Below, piece after piece: positions 1 to 11,627 of a stretch of DNA of 64,000 nt (positions are counted from its first letter, which is position 1; every line of letters begins with the position of its first letter). Under the pieces are notes generated by a model. It did not search any database, had not been told where the DNA came from, and saw only the letters and a program-made list of their open reading frames with translations. Where the stretch lies: positions 26,001,516-26,065,515 of the forward strand of contig OY365806.1 of assembly GCA_959347315.1 (NCBI GenBank), given 5' to 3'. A program made the translations under genes and the position numbers. The DNA is from Bimastos eiseni. Taxonomy: Eukaryota > Annelida > Clitellata > Crassiclitellata > Lumbricidae.

Positions 1-1128
1 AGTCTGTTGCCAGAGCCCAGGAGCAAATGAAACGGATATGAGCTGCACGCTGTTAACGGCCTTCGCATCCATAAGAACAGTGGCTCTCTCGGAGACCATC
101 GGGTATAGGTCAATTAGAGTTGCAAGGTCAAGGTTGCTCGTCAACATTGCGAAATCACTGAACCGTCCCAAAATGTATTCGTTGCGCCTCGCTGCCTCCT
201 CTGCCTCAACGAAAGCATCCTCGGTTTCTGAGCGTATCTTCTCCAGCTGCTTCAGCAATTCTGCTTTGTGCTGCTCGATGATTTCTTTCAGAGAACGTGC
301 CCGCTCTTCGATCGCCTTTATAGTTGACTCAATGTTGGCGTCAAACGCCGCCTTGTGTTCGGCAATCGTGCCTCGTTTACCACACGAAACTTGCCGGAGC
401 TTTGCAACGTTGCCAGCATCTGCACTGACTCTCGCCCGAAGCTCCTGGGCAAGCTCCCTTGCCTTGCGACACGGCGAACCGTGTTTCTTAACGTGCGCTG
501 CGCTACAGGCACCGCATAAAAACACTTCACACGTGGTGCAGTAGAGCTCCCCGCTATCAGGAGTTTTATGGTTGGCGCACTTAGGAAGCATGTCCTTCAA
601 CTCCAAAGCCAGTTTCCTGCTTTCCTCGCTTCCCAGACGGACCACTCTTCCATGGGGTTTCGTTGGTCTCAGCTTCCCATGGGCGCACAGACAATCTCTG
701 CACAATTTTTGGTCGCATTCCTCGCAGTAAACCTCGGCCAGAGGCGCCCTTCCCTGAGCTCTACCCTCGATGATTGCCCCGTCACACGCATCGCAGACGT
801 GACCACCATCGGATGGGTCGCTAGTAATTGCTGCAATCTTCAACAGGATCGCAACCAATGGACTCGTCTTCAACTTCTGAAGACGCCCCTCTGGGATTTC
901 CAAAGGCGTTTGACAGAGTTGGCATGAAATCGTTGACCACGGATAGTTTGTAGTCAGGTTGTGAACATGGCATTCGAGGCACTGCATGCAGAAGGTATCC
1001 AAACAAGGCAGAAGCTTTGCCTCGACCTTTGGTTCCGTCACGCTGTACTTCCGGTTACAAATGGGACAGATGGTGACGTCACTGACTACGTGAACGTCTT
1101 GTCTGTCAGAAATGCGGTTCGACATCAT
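1..1128 (-). CDS. TRIM/RBCC-type RING, B-box, coiled-coil protein (3' end outside window)
   Basis: A minus-strand frame opens at ATG 1126-1128 (a second ATG follows at once) and stays open for 376 codons to base 1, so the C-terminal part lies outside the window. A RING finger is visible with C21, C24, C42, D44, C47, C50, C69 and C72. B-box 1 follows (C112/C115, C135/C138, C143/C146, H150, H159), then B-box 2 (C184/H187, C197/C200, C205/C208, H212, H216). Residues from about 217 to 340 are rich in K, E, A and L, as expected for the coiled coil. TRIM proteins are usually E3 ubiquitin ligases, and the missing C-terminal domain would set the substrate. The usual RING histidine (CLHxFC) is Asp44 here (CLDTFC); Asp can bind zinc, so this need not inactivate it. 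Family call strong; orthology unknown. Confidence 0.88.
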   Translation of the reverse strand, partial: MMSNRISDRQDVHVVSDVTICPICNRKYSVTEPKVEAKLLPCLDTFCMQCLECHVHNLTTNYPWSTISCQLCQTPLEIPEGRLQKLKTSPLVAILLKIAAITSDPSDGGHVCDACDGAIIEGRAQGRAPLAEVYCEECDQKLCRDCLCAHGKLRPTKPHGRVVRLGSEESRKLALELKDMLPKCANHKTPDSGELYCTTCEVFLCGACSAAHVKKHGSPCRKARELAQELRARVSADAGNVAKLRQVSCGKRGTIAEHKAAFDANIESTIKAIEERARSLKEIIEQHKAELLKQLEKIRSETEDAFVEAEEAARRNEYILGRFSDFAMLTSNLDLATLIDLYPMVSERATVLMDAKAVNSVQLISVSFAPGLWQQT

Positions 1129-1845
1129 CAAGGATAACGATCAAAATCTGAAATGGCAGAACCAATGAATTCATAAGAACAAGTACTTCTAATTAAATTG
1201 ACAACTGCTTCAGTCTGATAGTGTTCCAATAGTTCATTGGACCAGTCAATCAACAAGTCTGTCGATCAGTCAAACAATAATCATCAATTCCAGTTCATAC
1301 AAATAATTATAACATAAATAATTCAGTAGGCCACAATTCAAAGCAATATATTTAACTGATCAAATCAAAGCAAGTCTGTCTTAGCCTGTATGTCTATGAT
1401 GACAGTAAACTTAGACAAGGCGCAGAAGAGGGCAGTCCGAATGACGCACAAGACCGGCTACGTGAAACGAAAAACGTCCGTTTGGCACCAACAAATCCGT
1501 TCGATAACTCAGGATAGGCCTACGTAATGATTTTTCTCGGGCAAATAAATACTATCATAGCCTACTCTAGACATTCACACAAAGCACTGTTTGAAAATTA
1601 AAATAATACGCCATTCATAAGCTGAATTATTTCTAAGAAATATTATTAGTAGGCCTATTTGACTACCGCTTTCGAAATCGATTATACGTGATAAAACCAA
1701 AGCGACAGAAATACACGAAGAATCTTGCTCAGAGGGGCGTGGCCTAATGCGCCATGCCTAAACTGGGCTTTGTGCGACGCTGGGCTGGAAGCAACGCGCA
1801 GGGCCTACTGTAAGATAAGAAGGGCTCAAGGGTGAATAGGAGTCA

Positions 1846-1848
<3 letters not shown>

Positions 1849-1917
<69 letters not shown>
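1849..1917. repeat. (TA)n microsatellite
   Basis: About 34 uninterrupted TA dinucleotides. Frames through it encode only alternating Ile-Tyr and are not genes. Confidence 0.97.
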
Positions 1918-1920
<3 letters not shown>

Positions 1921-2614
1921 GCATACAGTGAGAGCTGTGTTGCAGGTAATCAGACCAATGCGGACTATAAACTGTCGCATGATAGGTCTAACAAAGGCGC
2001 AGAGGCTAAGCGCGCCTTGACATAAATAGTGAAAGATAACTGACAAATTACAGTGGTTTTAACACAGACTAAACGTCTTCTGAACCACTTTAAACCCTTG
2101 TTATGTAATGGCATCTTTAACTAAACACATTTCACCTCCAAATAATAACCATACCTCCGCTTTCACTATCATCTGCTACTTTACATTCACGACTGAAAAC
2201 CGAACTCTTCAAGGTGTCCTATCCAGACTTCACTCCTGCGCCACAGCACGCCCACCCTCATCACCGACTACCACCATGGTACCCACCATGCTAAAGTAAA
2301 TAAAAATTATGAGCAATTATATAAAATATGAGCAATTATATACGGGACAAAACGCGCATACCTGGGCATCTTGCTACAATGAAAATATTAGAAAGGGGTT
2401 TTCTTGTAACTTTATAGGCCCTTAAGTTTTCTGCTTTTCTCTTACTGTTTTCGCCTCATCTGACTTTCGCAAAAAACAATCTTAAATCTTTCAAGACCGC
2501 ACCCTCCTTTCTTTGTCTTTCTCTTATATAATATATAGGTCTATTCTCATTTTATTTTCTGCGGGGAAAAAGGTTATTAGTGCAATGTATATATATATAC
2601 ATTATGCAAGAGAA

Positions 2615-2647
<33 letters not shown>
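2615..2647. repeat. (TA)n microsatellite
   Basis: A run of TA dinucleotides, with a shorter TA run just upstream at about 2588-2600. Confidence 0.9.
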
Positions 2648-2649
<2 letters not shown>

Positions 2650-2715
2650 CTAACTGTTTTCAAACAGCAGGTTATCGAAAATGTTGCAATTTGGGCAAAA
2701 CTGTGAGGCACCTTT

Positions 2716-3555
2716 GGGGCCGTCCATAAAGTACGTCACGCTCCAGGGGGGAGGGGGTGTAAGAAAGTGTGACAGTTTGTGACAGGGGGAGGGGGATCAG
2801 GCCATGTGTGACGTCACACATTTCTTTTTTAAAATATTATTTATAATTTATTTTATATTTTTTTAGTAGAATTTAATAGCTTTAAAAATAATTTTCAAAA
2901 ATTTTGTGAAACACTTGAATTTGGACTATTCCATTTTTTAGTTAGTAAAGGGGTGAAAGAAAATCTAAATTATAATTTCGTTTTTATTAGAGGTTAACAC
3001 ATGGATAAATATTCATACTGCCCGCTGTAACAACCCTAGAGTCATAAAAGCCTGTTTTGTTTCCTTTTTATTATTTAATCACTGGGTGAGGTCAAGTTTC
3101 GCTAATCTACTTCTTATCCTGAGTAAAAAGATTGCATAATCGGAAGATTATCTAAAACTTGACCTCACCTATTGTAAATGAAAAAGCAGCAGATAAATGA
3201 TGTGTATTATATAATTGTCTAGTCTAATTTTTGCAATTTTTGTTTTCAAATTCAATCTAGATTGAGTTACTACTTCAATGAATAACTGTGACAACTGTTG
3301 ACAATTGACTATTCTACTAAGTCATTTTAATAATGTGATAGTTCTTTTAAGTGGAAATTTTATATTTTAATACAGTTTAATAGTGAAGTGTGTTTTAGAT
3401 TAAATTTTAATTAGGTGTTAATTTAAAAAAAATTTGTTCGAAAGTGTGACGTACTTTAGGGGGGGGGGGTCCGAGATTTGTGACAGTTTGTGACAGGGGG
3501 AGGGGGGGGGGTTAAAATGGTCAAAAATAGCGTAACGTACTTTATGGATGGCCCC
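2716..3555. mobile_element. MITE-like element with GGGGCC...GGCCCC termini
   Basis: The ends are inverted repeats: the left end reads GGGGCCGTCCATAAAGTACG and the right end CGTACTTTATGGATGGCCCC. The interior is AT-rich and non-coding. A G-rich block (GTGACAGTTTGTGACAGGGG) lies near each end in the same orientation, and a TGTGTGACGTCACACA palindrome sits near the left end. The flanks are TTT on both sides; the exact target duplication is unclear. Superfamily not assigned. A related element lies at 46690-47190. Confidence 0.7.
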
Positions 3556-4030
3556 TTTGGTGTTCGCGAAAGGTGGAGCAGATGCGGTAGGATGCCCAGT
3601 CACACGAGGCAAGACGCCCAGTAGGCAAAACGCCCTTGGGCATCCTACCTCCCCAACACACGTGATTACATTTCCTACTATACCCTTAACACGACTACTT
3701 CAATGACAGATTCAATCACACTGTAACATTTCTAAATGTTAAGTTATCCAAGAAATCAAACTTCTTTGGACAACAGTAAAACCAAATAATTTATATTTAA
3801 AAAATTAAAACAGCGAATGCCTATATTAAATGTAGTTTGGTATTTAAATAATTAATATTAAATAAGTAATTGAAATAGCTAAAATAATTATTATTAAACG
3901 GACAATTTCTAGAGTGCTGTAACACAGCCATGCTGCTACAAGGGCACTTACATAATGCACTTTCTCATAATATTTGTGCTGGACAAGTGATATTCGGGAT
4001 AAATATACGGGGGAAATGTAGGAGGGAAAG

Positions 4031-4470
4031 TCAAAGCCCTAGACCTTGTCATAAACCGCTTGCTATTCACAATTGCCATTCTGAAATTGCAATGTTGGAG
4101 AACCTATACAGGAGTGAAATAGACCTCATTTGTACGATTAGTTTTAATTTTCTGATTGCTTTTATATCTAACCCAGATCAGACAATTCATCATAAACTAA
4201 TTAAAAATTTATATCTCTCGCTGTAGTCTGAAAATAAAATGCTACAACCGTCAAAGCCCTAGACCTTGTCATAAACCGCTTGCTATTCACAATTGCCATT
4301 CTGAAATTGCAATGTTGGAGAACCTATACAGGAGTGAAATAGACCTCATTTGTACGATTAGTTTTAATTTTCTGATTGCTTTTATATCTAACCCAGATCA
4401 GACAATTCATCATAAACTAATTAAAAATTTATATCTCTCGCTGTAGTCTGAAAATAAAATGCTACAACCG
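4031..4470. repeat. Exact tandem duplication, 2 x 220 bp
   Basis: The unit at 4031-4250 is followed directly by a second copy at 4251-4470. I saw no difference between them by eye. The unit is not coding. Identity this complete implies a very recent duplication or an assembly artefact. Confidence 0.9.
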
Positions 4471-4990
4471 TCTAAAACAGTGGAGCACCAGATGCCTCAA
4501 AGTAGTATGTAAAAATATTCAAATTTGTGAAAAAAGTTCTAAAATTTGTGAAAACAATTCTATGACATGATGCCAGAACAAGCTCCATCAGACATAAAAT
4601 GCTATAATCTTTGCTGGTAATAGGCCAACATTCGATTTTTTCATAGTGGTACAACAGAGTTTGAAAAACACTGCTGAGAGACTGGTAAACACCTAGTCAT
4701 CACAATATTGCCAATCCAATAACCTGCATGTACTTGCCTCCATTAGTCAGAAAATTAATAAGTTAATTACCTTAAAGAATTTTGTTCACTAATTTTGCTA
4801 CAGACGTTATTTTAATGTCACACTATTCTCACTATAGGCAGCTGCAAAAGAAACATGGAAGCACGATAGCTGAACTGAATTTACCAAGGGATGACAAGTT
4901 GATATGTTCCCTCACTATTGGGAATGAATATTCAAATAACTGTACGAGTTGTATGCAAATACTCTGGAGGTCAATGAACATATTCCAGCA

Positions 4991-6373
4991 TTAGTCAAGG
5001 AACATGTCATCTGGTGGGATATATCCATGGCCAAAACAGTGCTCCAGAAATTCTTTCTCTATTTCTAATATGTCATCGCATATTGCACATCCATATGGTT
5101 TTGCTGTAAATATTGTGGAATCGAAAGGGGATTCTGATTTTTTTATGCAGAGTTGGTTTTCATCTGCATGATTTTCTTCTGTGTGATTTTTTCTTGTGTG
5201 CCTTTTGAGATGTGAATACTGCGTGAATGACTCTCCACATGACTGACATTTGTATGGTTTTTCTCCAGTATGTATTCTCACATGAAGTTTCAAGTGGCCA
5301 CCACGTGCAAACGATTTCTCACATAGCTGACATTTGTGCGGTTTTTCTCCAGTATGGATTCGCATGTGAAGCTTGAGACAAGTAGACTGTGTATAATGTT
5401 GATCACACACTTCACACTTGTATGGTTTTTCTCCTGTATGTGTTCTCATGTGCACCTCCAAATAACTAAAGCGTGAAAATGATTTCTCACACAACCTACA
5501 TTTATATGGCTTCTCTCCAGTATGAATTCTCGTATGAATATTCAGAGCAGTTGTTTGTGAGAACGCTTTCTGACAGAACTTGCATTGGTATGGCTTTTCT
5601 CCAGTATGGGTTCGCATGTGTGCTTGAAGATGACCAAGTTCTGAAAAACGTCTCTCGCACACTTGACATATGTACGGCTTTTCTCCGGTATGATATCTTA
5701 TGTGACGCTTTAGAGTAGAAGAATGTCTGAATGCTTTATGACATAGATGACACTGATATGGTTTTTCTAAAGTATGGGTTTTCAGATGATTCTGCAGAAC
5801 AGCAAATTGTGCAAAATGCCTCTGGCAGACTTGGCATGTGTGTGGTTTTTCGCCAGTGTGGGTTCGCAAGTGAGTCTTTAGAGTAGAAGACTGTGCAAAC
5901 GTTTTCATACATGACTGGCATTCAAACAGCTTTTCTCCTGTATGCGTTACCATGTGCCTTTTGAGAGTTGAGGCACTCTGCAGTATTTTCAGACATAGAT
6001 CACACTGGTATGGCTTTTCTCTTGTGTGGGATTTGTGGTGTTCTTTGAGACGAGAGGCCATGGAAAACGATTTCTCACATAACTCGCATTTATATGGTTT
6101 TTCTCCAGTGTGGATTGTAACGTGAACCTTAAGTGATGAAGATTGTGCAAATGCTTTATGACATATTCCACATTTGTGCGGTTTCTCTCCAGTATGTGCT
6201 CTCGTGTGTCTTCTAAGAACGGACAACTGTGAAAATGATTTTTGACATATTTGGCACTGAAATAACTTCTCTCCAGTATGGGTTACGACATGTCTCCGGA
6301 GCTCAGAAGGACGCTCACATAATTTATGACAGAATTTGCACTGGTGCAGTTTTATTCTTGATTCCAGCTTCAT
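4991..6373 (-). CDS. C2H2 zinc-finger protein with 14 regular fingers
   Basis: Minus-strand frame of 460 codons from ATG 6371-6373 to a stop at 4991. Fourteen C2H2 fingers start at about Cys12 and repeat every 28 residues, joined by TGEK(P/L)(Y/F)-type linkers. Finger 14 ends with a stretched H-x4-H. A last, irregular finger begins at about Cys429 (CAIC, then H-x4-H), followed by an acidic tail. Such arrays bind DNA and usually regulate transcription in the nucleus. No KRAB, BTB or SET domain is visible in this exon. The sequence just before the ATG is pyrimidine-rich and could be a splice acceptor, so an upstream coding exon and a different true start are possible. Target and orthology cannot be told by eye. 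A decayed copy of the first two fingers lies upstream at 9722-9833. Confidence 0.85.
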   Translation of the reverse strand: MKLESRIKLHQCKFCHKLCERPSELRRHVVTHTGEKLFQCQICQKSFSQLSVLRRHTRAHTGEKPHKCGICHKAFAQSSSLKVHVTIHTGEKPYKCELCEKSFSMASRLKEHHKSHTREKPYQCDLCLKILQSASTLKRHMVTHTGEKLFECQSCMKTFAQSSTLKTHLRTHTGEKPHTCQVCQRHFAQFAVLQNHLKTHTLEKPYQCHLCHKAFRHSSTLKRHIRYHTGEKPYICQVCERRFSELGHLQAHMRTHTGEKPYQCKFCQKAFSQTTALNIHTRIHTGEKPYKCRLCEKSFSRFSYLEVHMRTHTGEKPYKCEVCDQHYTQSTCLKLHMRIHTGEKPHKCQLCEKSFARGGHLKLHVRIHTGEKPYKCQSCGESFTQYSHLKRHTRKNHTEENHADENQLCIKKSESPFDSTIFTAKPYGCAICDDILEIEKEFLEHCFGHGYIPPDDMFLD

Positions 6374-9025
6374 TAGGAAATTTGAAGAAGAGGTTTACCA
6401 GTGAAAATGATTTTGGAAAATTCTACAGCTTTTCTTCATTCTGACTTTCAAAGTACTTTAGTACAGTAATTACAGTAATTACTGTAGAATACACCATTTG
6501 ACATCACTGATAACAATGTACATGCTTTATGACGTGATAAATGATTATTTGTGAAATCTTCATTGCGGGAATTTTGAAGGACATGTTGGCATTTCACTGC
6601 CTTTATTCAGCACAAGGTTGTGTTTCCATTTTCATGTGCATGCATCATGTTCACACTGCCAGCATCTGAACATTGCCAACATCTTGACTCATAATGTAGA
6701 CATCTACCTGTTAACGAAACCAAAACAGTGTGTTAATGGCAAGACAGACAAACAGCGTGTTTCAAGTTACCAATGTCAAGTTTTTTTAACAGTGTTTTCT
6801 TACATAATATTGTTATTGCACTCATATAGCAAAAGTAACAAAATCACAGAAAGAGTATTTCACCTAAGTATATCTTAAAGAATACAATAATGGTGGTGAT
6901 GATGATGATGATGAAATTAAAATTAGTAAAAATAGATAAATAAGAGAAAAAAATAATCCAAGGTATGTATGCTATAAAAAATTTTTAACCATTACTAATT
7001 CAGAATTATAGCAATATAGACATTCTAAAGTTGAAATCTGAACATAATGAAAAATGTTTATGGCACTCATAGCTGCTGTAATAAACAACACCAATAGCAA
7101 GACTCACAATAACAGTGCAAATTTCAACAGCAAGCGTGTATAAAACTACAAGTTTGCACTCCTATATAATGCATTGTATCTAACGCGCTTTATATATACT
7201 TTCGATATGTCACAAGTCTGCAACGCCTGTCACAAGTGAGCAATAGGCACAATTTTATCTTGAATGACATACTATATTAGGGTTGCCGGGACAGTCTCGG
7301 AATGGACACAAGAACTCATCTGTTCCTGGATTCCGGGACAAAATTAGCATTGCCCGGGACACATAAGTAATCACAAAAGATTATGCGATTCAATGACATC
7401 TAAATACAAGTAACATGGGCAATACTCCAATACATCATAACTGTAAATATAATCATAATTTAATCATAAATGTTTTGACAAATCGACTTTCGATTACGGA
7501 TTCGACAATCATTCGAGGTTCATAACTTTATAAGCCGAACAGAATGCGGAAGTCTGAAGACTTCGCGGATTTGTCCGTTTCAACGGTTTGGTATGCTGTG
7601 GGTTGTGGTAAATGTTCAAGAATAAGCAGATGCATTCGGTTAAAGAAGCGCTCTATAAATTTGGAGTTTGCGATTAAGAATTATGCAATTTGATTATACC
7701 AGTGAATTCAGCCACCGTGGTCTAGTAAACACACTTTAAAGATAACTCATTTAAGATATCGAAAATTAAGCATTATGTTTAATTCTTTCAAAATGGCGCA
7801 CTACACTATGGATACGGATAGGATTATCATACAATAATAGGAACTGGATCAGAACGAATATTTTGACATCTAGCGACTATTATCCAAAATAACTTCTCGG
7901 CTTTAGCACACGCTGAACGTAAAAATTTTTTAAATGTGAACAATAAAAATGTTTCAGGTTTTTCTATAGCGGCCGTCTAATATTATGGCTTCGACCCTTC
8001 CCATTTTTCAATGAGTTTGATCGGGTGACCTTGACCACTGCTCGCCATTCGTAATGAATGCCACAAATCAAGGGCCAATATACACGCATTGGCCCCCAAG
8101 GACCGTATGTCCTAGAAGCCGCCCTACTAGCCCGACATTCAAATCTACGAAATAAGCCAGCATGGGGAGTGCTCTCTTTTACCGAGGCGTACGAGACGCG
8201 GCCTTGGCTCTTACCGATGTAGCTAACTGGTTGTGATGATCAAGGCGTGTGATAATACCAAATAATAAAAATAATTATAACGATAATAATTTGCTCTCTT
8301 CCTCGATGGCCGTTTCTGAATGTAAGCAGGCGAGGCTATTGTTTTTCTCCATTCTTTATAAGTTTATTCGTAGGCTTTTTTTGCCTTCTTGGGTGTAGTT
8401 CATCATGCGCCATAGCTTATTGCCAAGGACGTCATTTGGGGAGGGGCAAAATGGCATTGGCCCCTGAACTTCCTGATTTAAATTATGGTGCAAATATCCA
8501 TACAAGGTCATAATTTAATAGCCATATTAATAATAAATCTCATTGAACTTCATATATTAGCCTTATATCATTGAACAGGTTCTTATAATTGAATAATGTC
8601 ACTTTTTAAACTCTATCAACATTTTTGCCAATACAAGATTTAACAAATCAAATCTTTTTGTACTGCAGAAAACGCAAAGACCAAACCAAAACAAATTTAA
8701 AACAAGAAGGAGAACCCCCAGTCGCCAACAAAAATTCTTGCTTGCCTCCTCTGAGAAAAGCTGAAATGACGTCCCTGCTTTATGCACTGTGCATTAAACA
8801 CCGAAGTTGCTAATTACAATTTGTTGCAGGCTTCATACATATTTTCGTCCTTTGGTTTACACCATCATTCGGTGTTTTCCCATCAGACATACCCTGTTGA
8901 ATATTTAATCGGTAACACGATTCGGATGGAATCATGAATTTTAGTTCACTAGCAAACACTCCAAATATAGGCTTGCACATCCTAACTAACTGAGAGTCTG
9001 CATAACTCAGATAATCAGTCTGTTT

Positions 9026-9176
9026 CAGAGGCAGTGATCTCGTTTGACAGGTGGGGGGGACACCCAATGAGAGGGGTAGGAAATGTGGGAGGACAAATGC
9101 ATAACGTGATCTCTCTGTAAAAGGTAGAGGGGGACTTGTCCCCTCGACCTCATCCCCCCCGGGATCGCCGCCTCTG
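9026..9176. mobile_element. hAT-like MITE, 151 bp, perfect 8 bp TSD
   Basis: Termini are inverted: CAGAGGCAGTGATC at the left and GATCGCCGCCTCTG at the right. The flanking octamer GTCTGTTT is identical on both sides (9018-9025 and 9177-9184). An 8 bp duplication with CAG/CTG ends is the mark of hAT-superfamily insertion. It is non-coding and so non-autonomous. Confidence 0.82.
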
Positions 9177-9299
9177 GTCTGTTTAACCGGAAAATTACAA
9201 GTTCTTTACAATATAGGCTTAATCATGGCAATATTCTCCTTCTGATTTTCTGAACAGGTACAAATGTCCAATATCCACCTGTCATCATACAACCATACA

Positions 9300-9475
9300 T
9301 AATGTGTCTTTGTGTTCCTCAACCCAGCCCAGCCTCCAATTTCTATCGATGACAGTTCTTACTATTGAATCTCCTCTCAGCATGTGTCCCATACATAACC
9401 TTTTCTCTTTCTTATTGTGTACCTCGGGGCTCTTTTCTTCTCCAATCCTTTCCAACAGGTCTTCGCGAGAATATA
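9300..9475 (-). pseudogene. LINE reverse-transcriptase C-terminal relic
   Basis: The minus-strand frame carries the pattern LLERIGEEKS..KKEKRLCMGHMLRGDSI followed by VIDRN, which resembles the conserved tail after the RT domain of RTE/Jockey-like LINEs (RIGE..S......KR...GH.LR.D). Only about 55 codons remain, with no catalytic motif and no upstream part. Confidence 0.55.
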
Positions 9476-9721
9476 ATAATATAATCGCACAAAACAACAA
9501 TTGCAGTCATAGCAGCAATGTCACATAAAATTTTATCACTTATGGACAAGCGGAATTGATAACCAAGGCAACTGAACACCATAGCAACATGAGGAGCACT
9601 TGCACATAACAATGAATGAGCACTGTAACAAAATAACCATGGCAATAAAATAACCACGTCAACAATGAAAAGTGATCCATCGAACTTAAATGTTACCAAG
9701 AGAATAAGAATCAGACTACAG

Positions 9722-9833
9722 AGTTTTACACTAAATGATTTCTGACATATTTGGCACTGGAACAGTTTCTCTCCAGTATGGGTTACAACATGTCTCTGGA
9801 GCTCAGGACGCACACAAAATTATGATAGAATTT
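9722..9833 (-). pseudogene. Decayed partial copy of the zinc-finger exon
   Basis: About 110 bp closely match the 5' part of the zinc-finger exon at about 6237-6346, including HVVTHTGEKLFQCQICQKSF. The copy lost three bases in finger 1 and carries other changes, and the frame runs into non-finger sequence after finger 2. It lies upstream of the intact gene in the same orientation, so it reads best as a partial duplication, not a functional upstream exon. Confidence 0.75.
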
Positions 9834-10682
9834 GGAAGCTACATGGTGTTCCAAAAACTTACACAACTGCCAAACATATGAATATACACTCTGACGAATT
9901 TTGGAGTTTTGCAATAATATTACAATAAACACTAATAAATATAATCAAGACATAATGTGTTCAATGTGCATAGGATTCTGATACGTACATACTTGCACAC
10001 AAACATACAACACATACATACACACACATGGAGAGAAGACCAATTTCAGGGGTTAATCCAGTCACCGTGTTGTAGCAGAAGTGTCCGAGTACATAGGCCC
10101 AAGCTATTCTCAGCAAGCTTTTGCCTTTTAAAAAAGTTATCTGGAATAAAAACTGTTTTTAAACTTAAAGGTTAAGTTTAGAAACTGTTGCATTAATCAA
10201 GCAATTATTATAAACTGCAGTCTGAAAACATCATAAACCTCTAGAAAAGTGCAAAGGAAAGATCTTAGGGAGTGTCATTGATAATTCCTTCTAGTTAAAG
10301 ATGATTATAAAATACTATCCATCCTGTTTACACGATCTATCATAAGGCACGTCACCCAATGATTTTGCCCTCATCAAAAATCATACAAACGTTTTGGCAA
10401 AATTAATTAAATGATTAAACACTCATCTTTTTCTAGTAACCCACACTGTTGACGTGATTTCATAAATTAACATGATATAATTAGCTTAGGTATCTAATTA
10501 GTATTAGCAATAATAATTTATTACTGACAGAGACTGCTAATCAAGTTGCAATTATGTGAATGTCAACTGCCTTCTTGTGTGTAGGCACATACTCTAGGAA
10601 CAGTCTTACAACTGTTTCAATTGATTCTGCTCATCACATATTTTCAATTGCCTTCAAATACATTTGCTTAGATCCGTTAGAT

Positions 10683-11012
10683 CAGCATTTCCCTAGGGTT
10701 CTGTGAGGTGAAAACAAGGTATTGTGGAAAATTTCCAGTGTGAACAAGTTTCAAGCAATTTAAAATAAATTATATGAAATGTTCATAGGAGGCTTTTTTT
10801 ACATCTGTGTATAACTTTATGTGAAAGAGAATTCTTATGTCATCGTCATCAATATTTGTGTTGTTATTAATCTAATCTAGGCCTAATGCTATAATTGTAT
10901 GCATTCTCAAGCATTTATACCTACAACAGAACATGGTTAGTTTTGGAGAGTGGTTCCGCCAAAAAAATAAAAGATAAAAAGGGTTCCACGGCCAAAAAAT
11001 TGGTAACTGCTG
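10683..11012. mobile_element. hAT-like MITE, copy A (330 bp)
   Basis: It begins CAGCATTTCCCTAGGG and ends TTGGTAACTGCTG. The 8 bp flanks CGTTAGAT (10675-10682) and AGTTAGAT (11013-11020) match at 7 of 8 positions, as expected for a hAT target duplication. It is related, in inverted orientation, to 20381-20702: the shared GTTCCGTGG and GGCCGTGGAACCC blocks appear in swapped order. Confidence 0.78.
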
Positions 11013-11627
11013 AGTTAGATAACCATGCTTTGTAGTACTTTGAGAAGTTCTATTAATCAAGTGCATTGATACAAGCAACATTGTGGTATCCTTTATGAAC
11101 TCCTACGTGCCATTTTGCTAATGTGAAGAGGCATTTAGACCCAAGGTTATTAAAAATCATAGAACAACAGTGAACTGCTAAATATTGACTATTTTACCAC
11201 TATCCCTATTTACATGCATCCTGTTTACATGATCTATCATAAGGCACGTCACCCAATGATTTTGCCCTCATCAGCTCATGCAGTTCATGAAAACATACAT
11301 CCCCACCTACTGTTACACAAGTCAAAGAGTGGCAAACCAAAACCACGATCTACACAAAATTCTCATCTGTATTGTAAACTCTAAAAAGCTTTTGCAAGCG
11401 GGAAACAAAGTGACATAAAGTGTCCTGGCCAACTCCATAAGGACATCCTTGAAACCCTTTTTTTTCTGCCATGAATGGACATTACTACGTTGGGCTTAAA
11501 AAAATAGTAGTCTCCTACATAACTCATTTAATTCCAACATTTATTATATAAATAAACCAAGAATCAACAGATTAACACTTTCTTATACACCTCGAGCTGT
11601 AAATCAGTCATTTGTCATATAAAGTGC

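Larger units (their letters stand above)
1129..4990. other. Intergenic stretch, no gene recognised
   Basis: Apart from the microsatellites, MITE and tandem duplication listed separately, I see no coding-like frame, RNA gene or clear promoter here. The segment just upstream of the TRIM start (1129-1848) probably holds its 5' leader and promoter, but no TATA or initiator element stands out. Short open frames in this stretch have repeat-like or very AT-rich composition. Confidence 0.5.

Noticed and set aside
38..927. Plus-strand frames over the left end
   Set aside because: Opposite strand of the TRIM frame, whose RING and B-box motifs are unambiguous.
1832..2046. Frames encoding alternating Ile-Tyr on both strands
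   Set aside because: Pure product of the (TA)n microsatellite; the same applies to frames at 24103-24499 and 62233-62519.
5473..6444. Plus-strand and other-frame open frames across the zinc-finger gene
   Set aside because: Shadows of the repeated C2H2 codons; none shows a domain.
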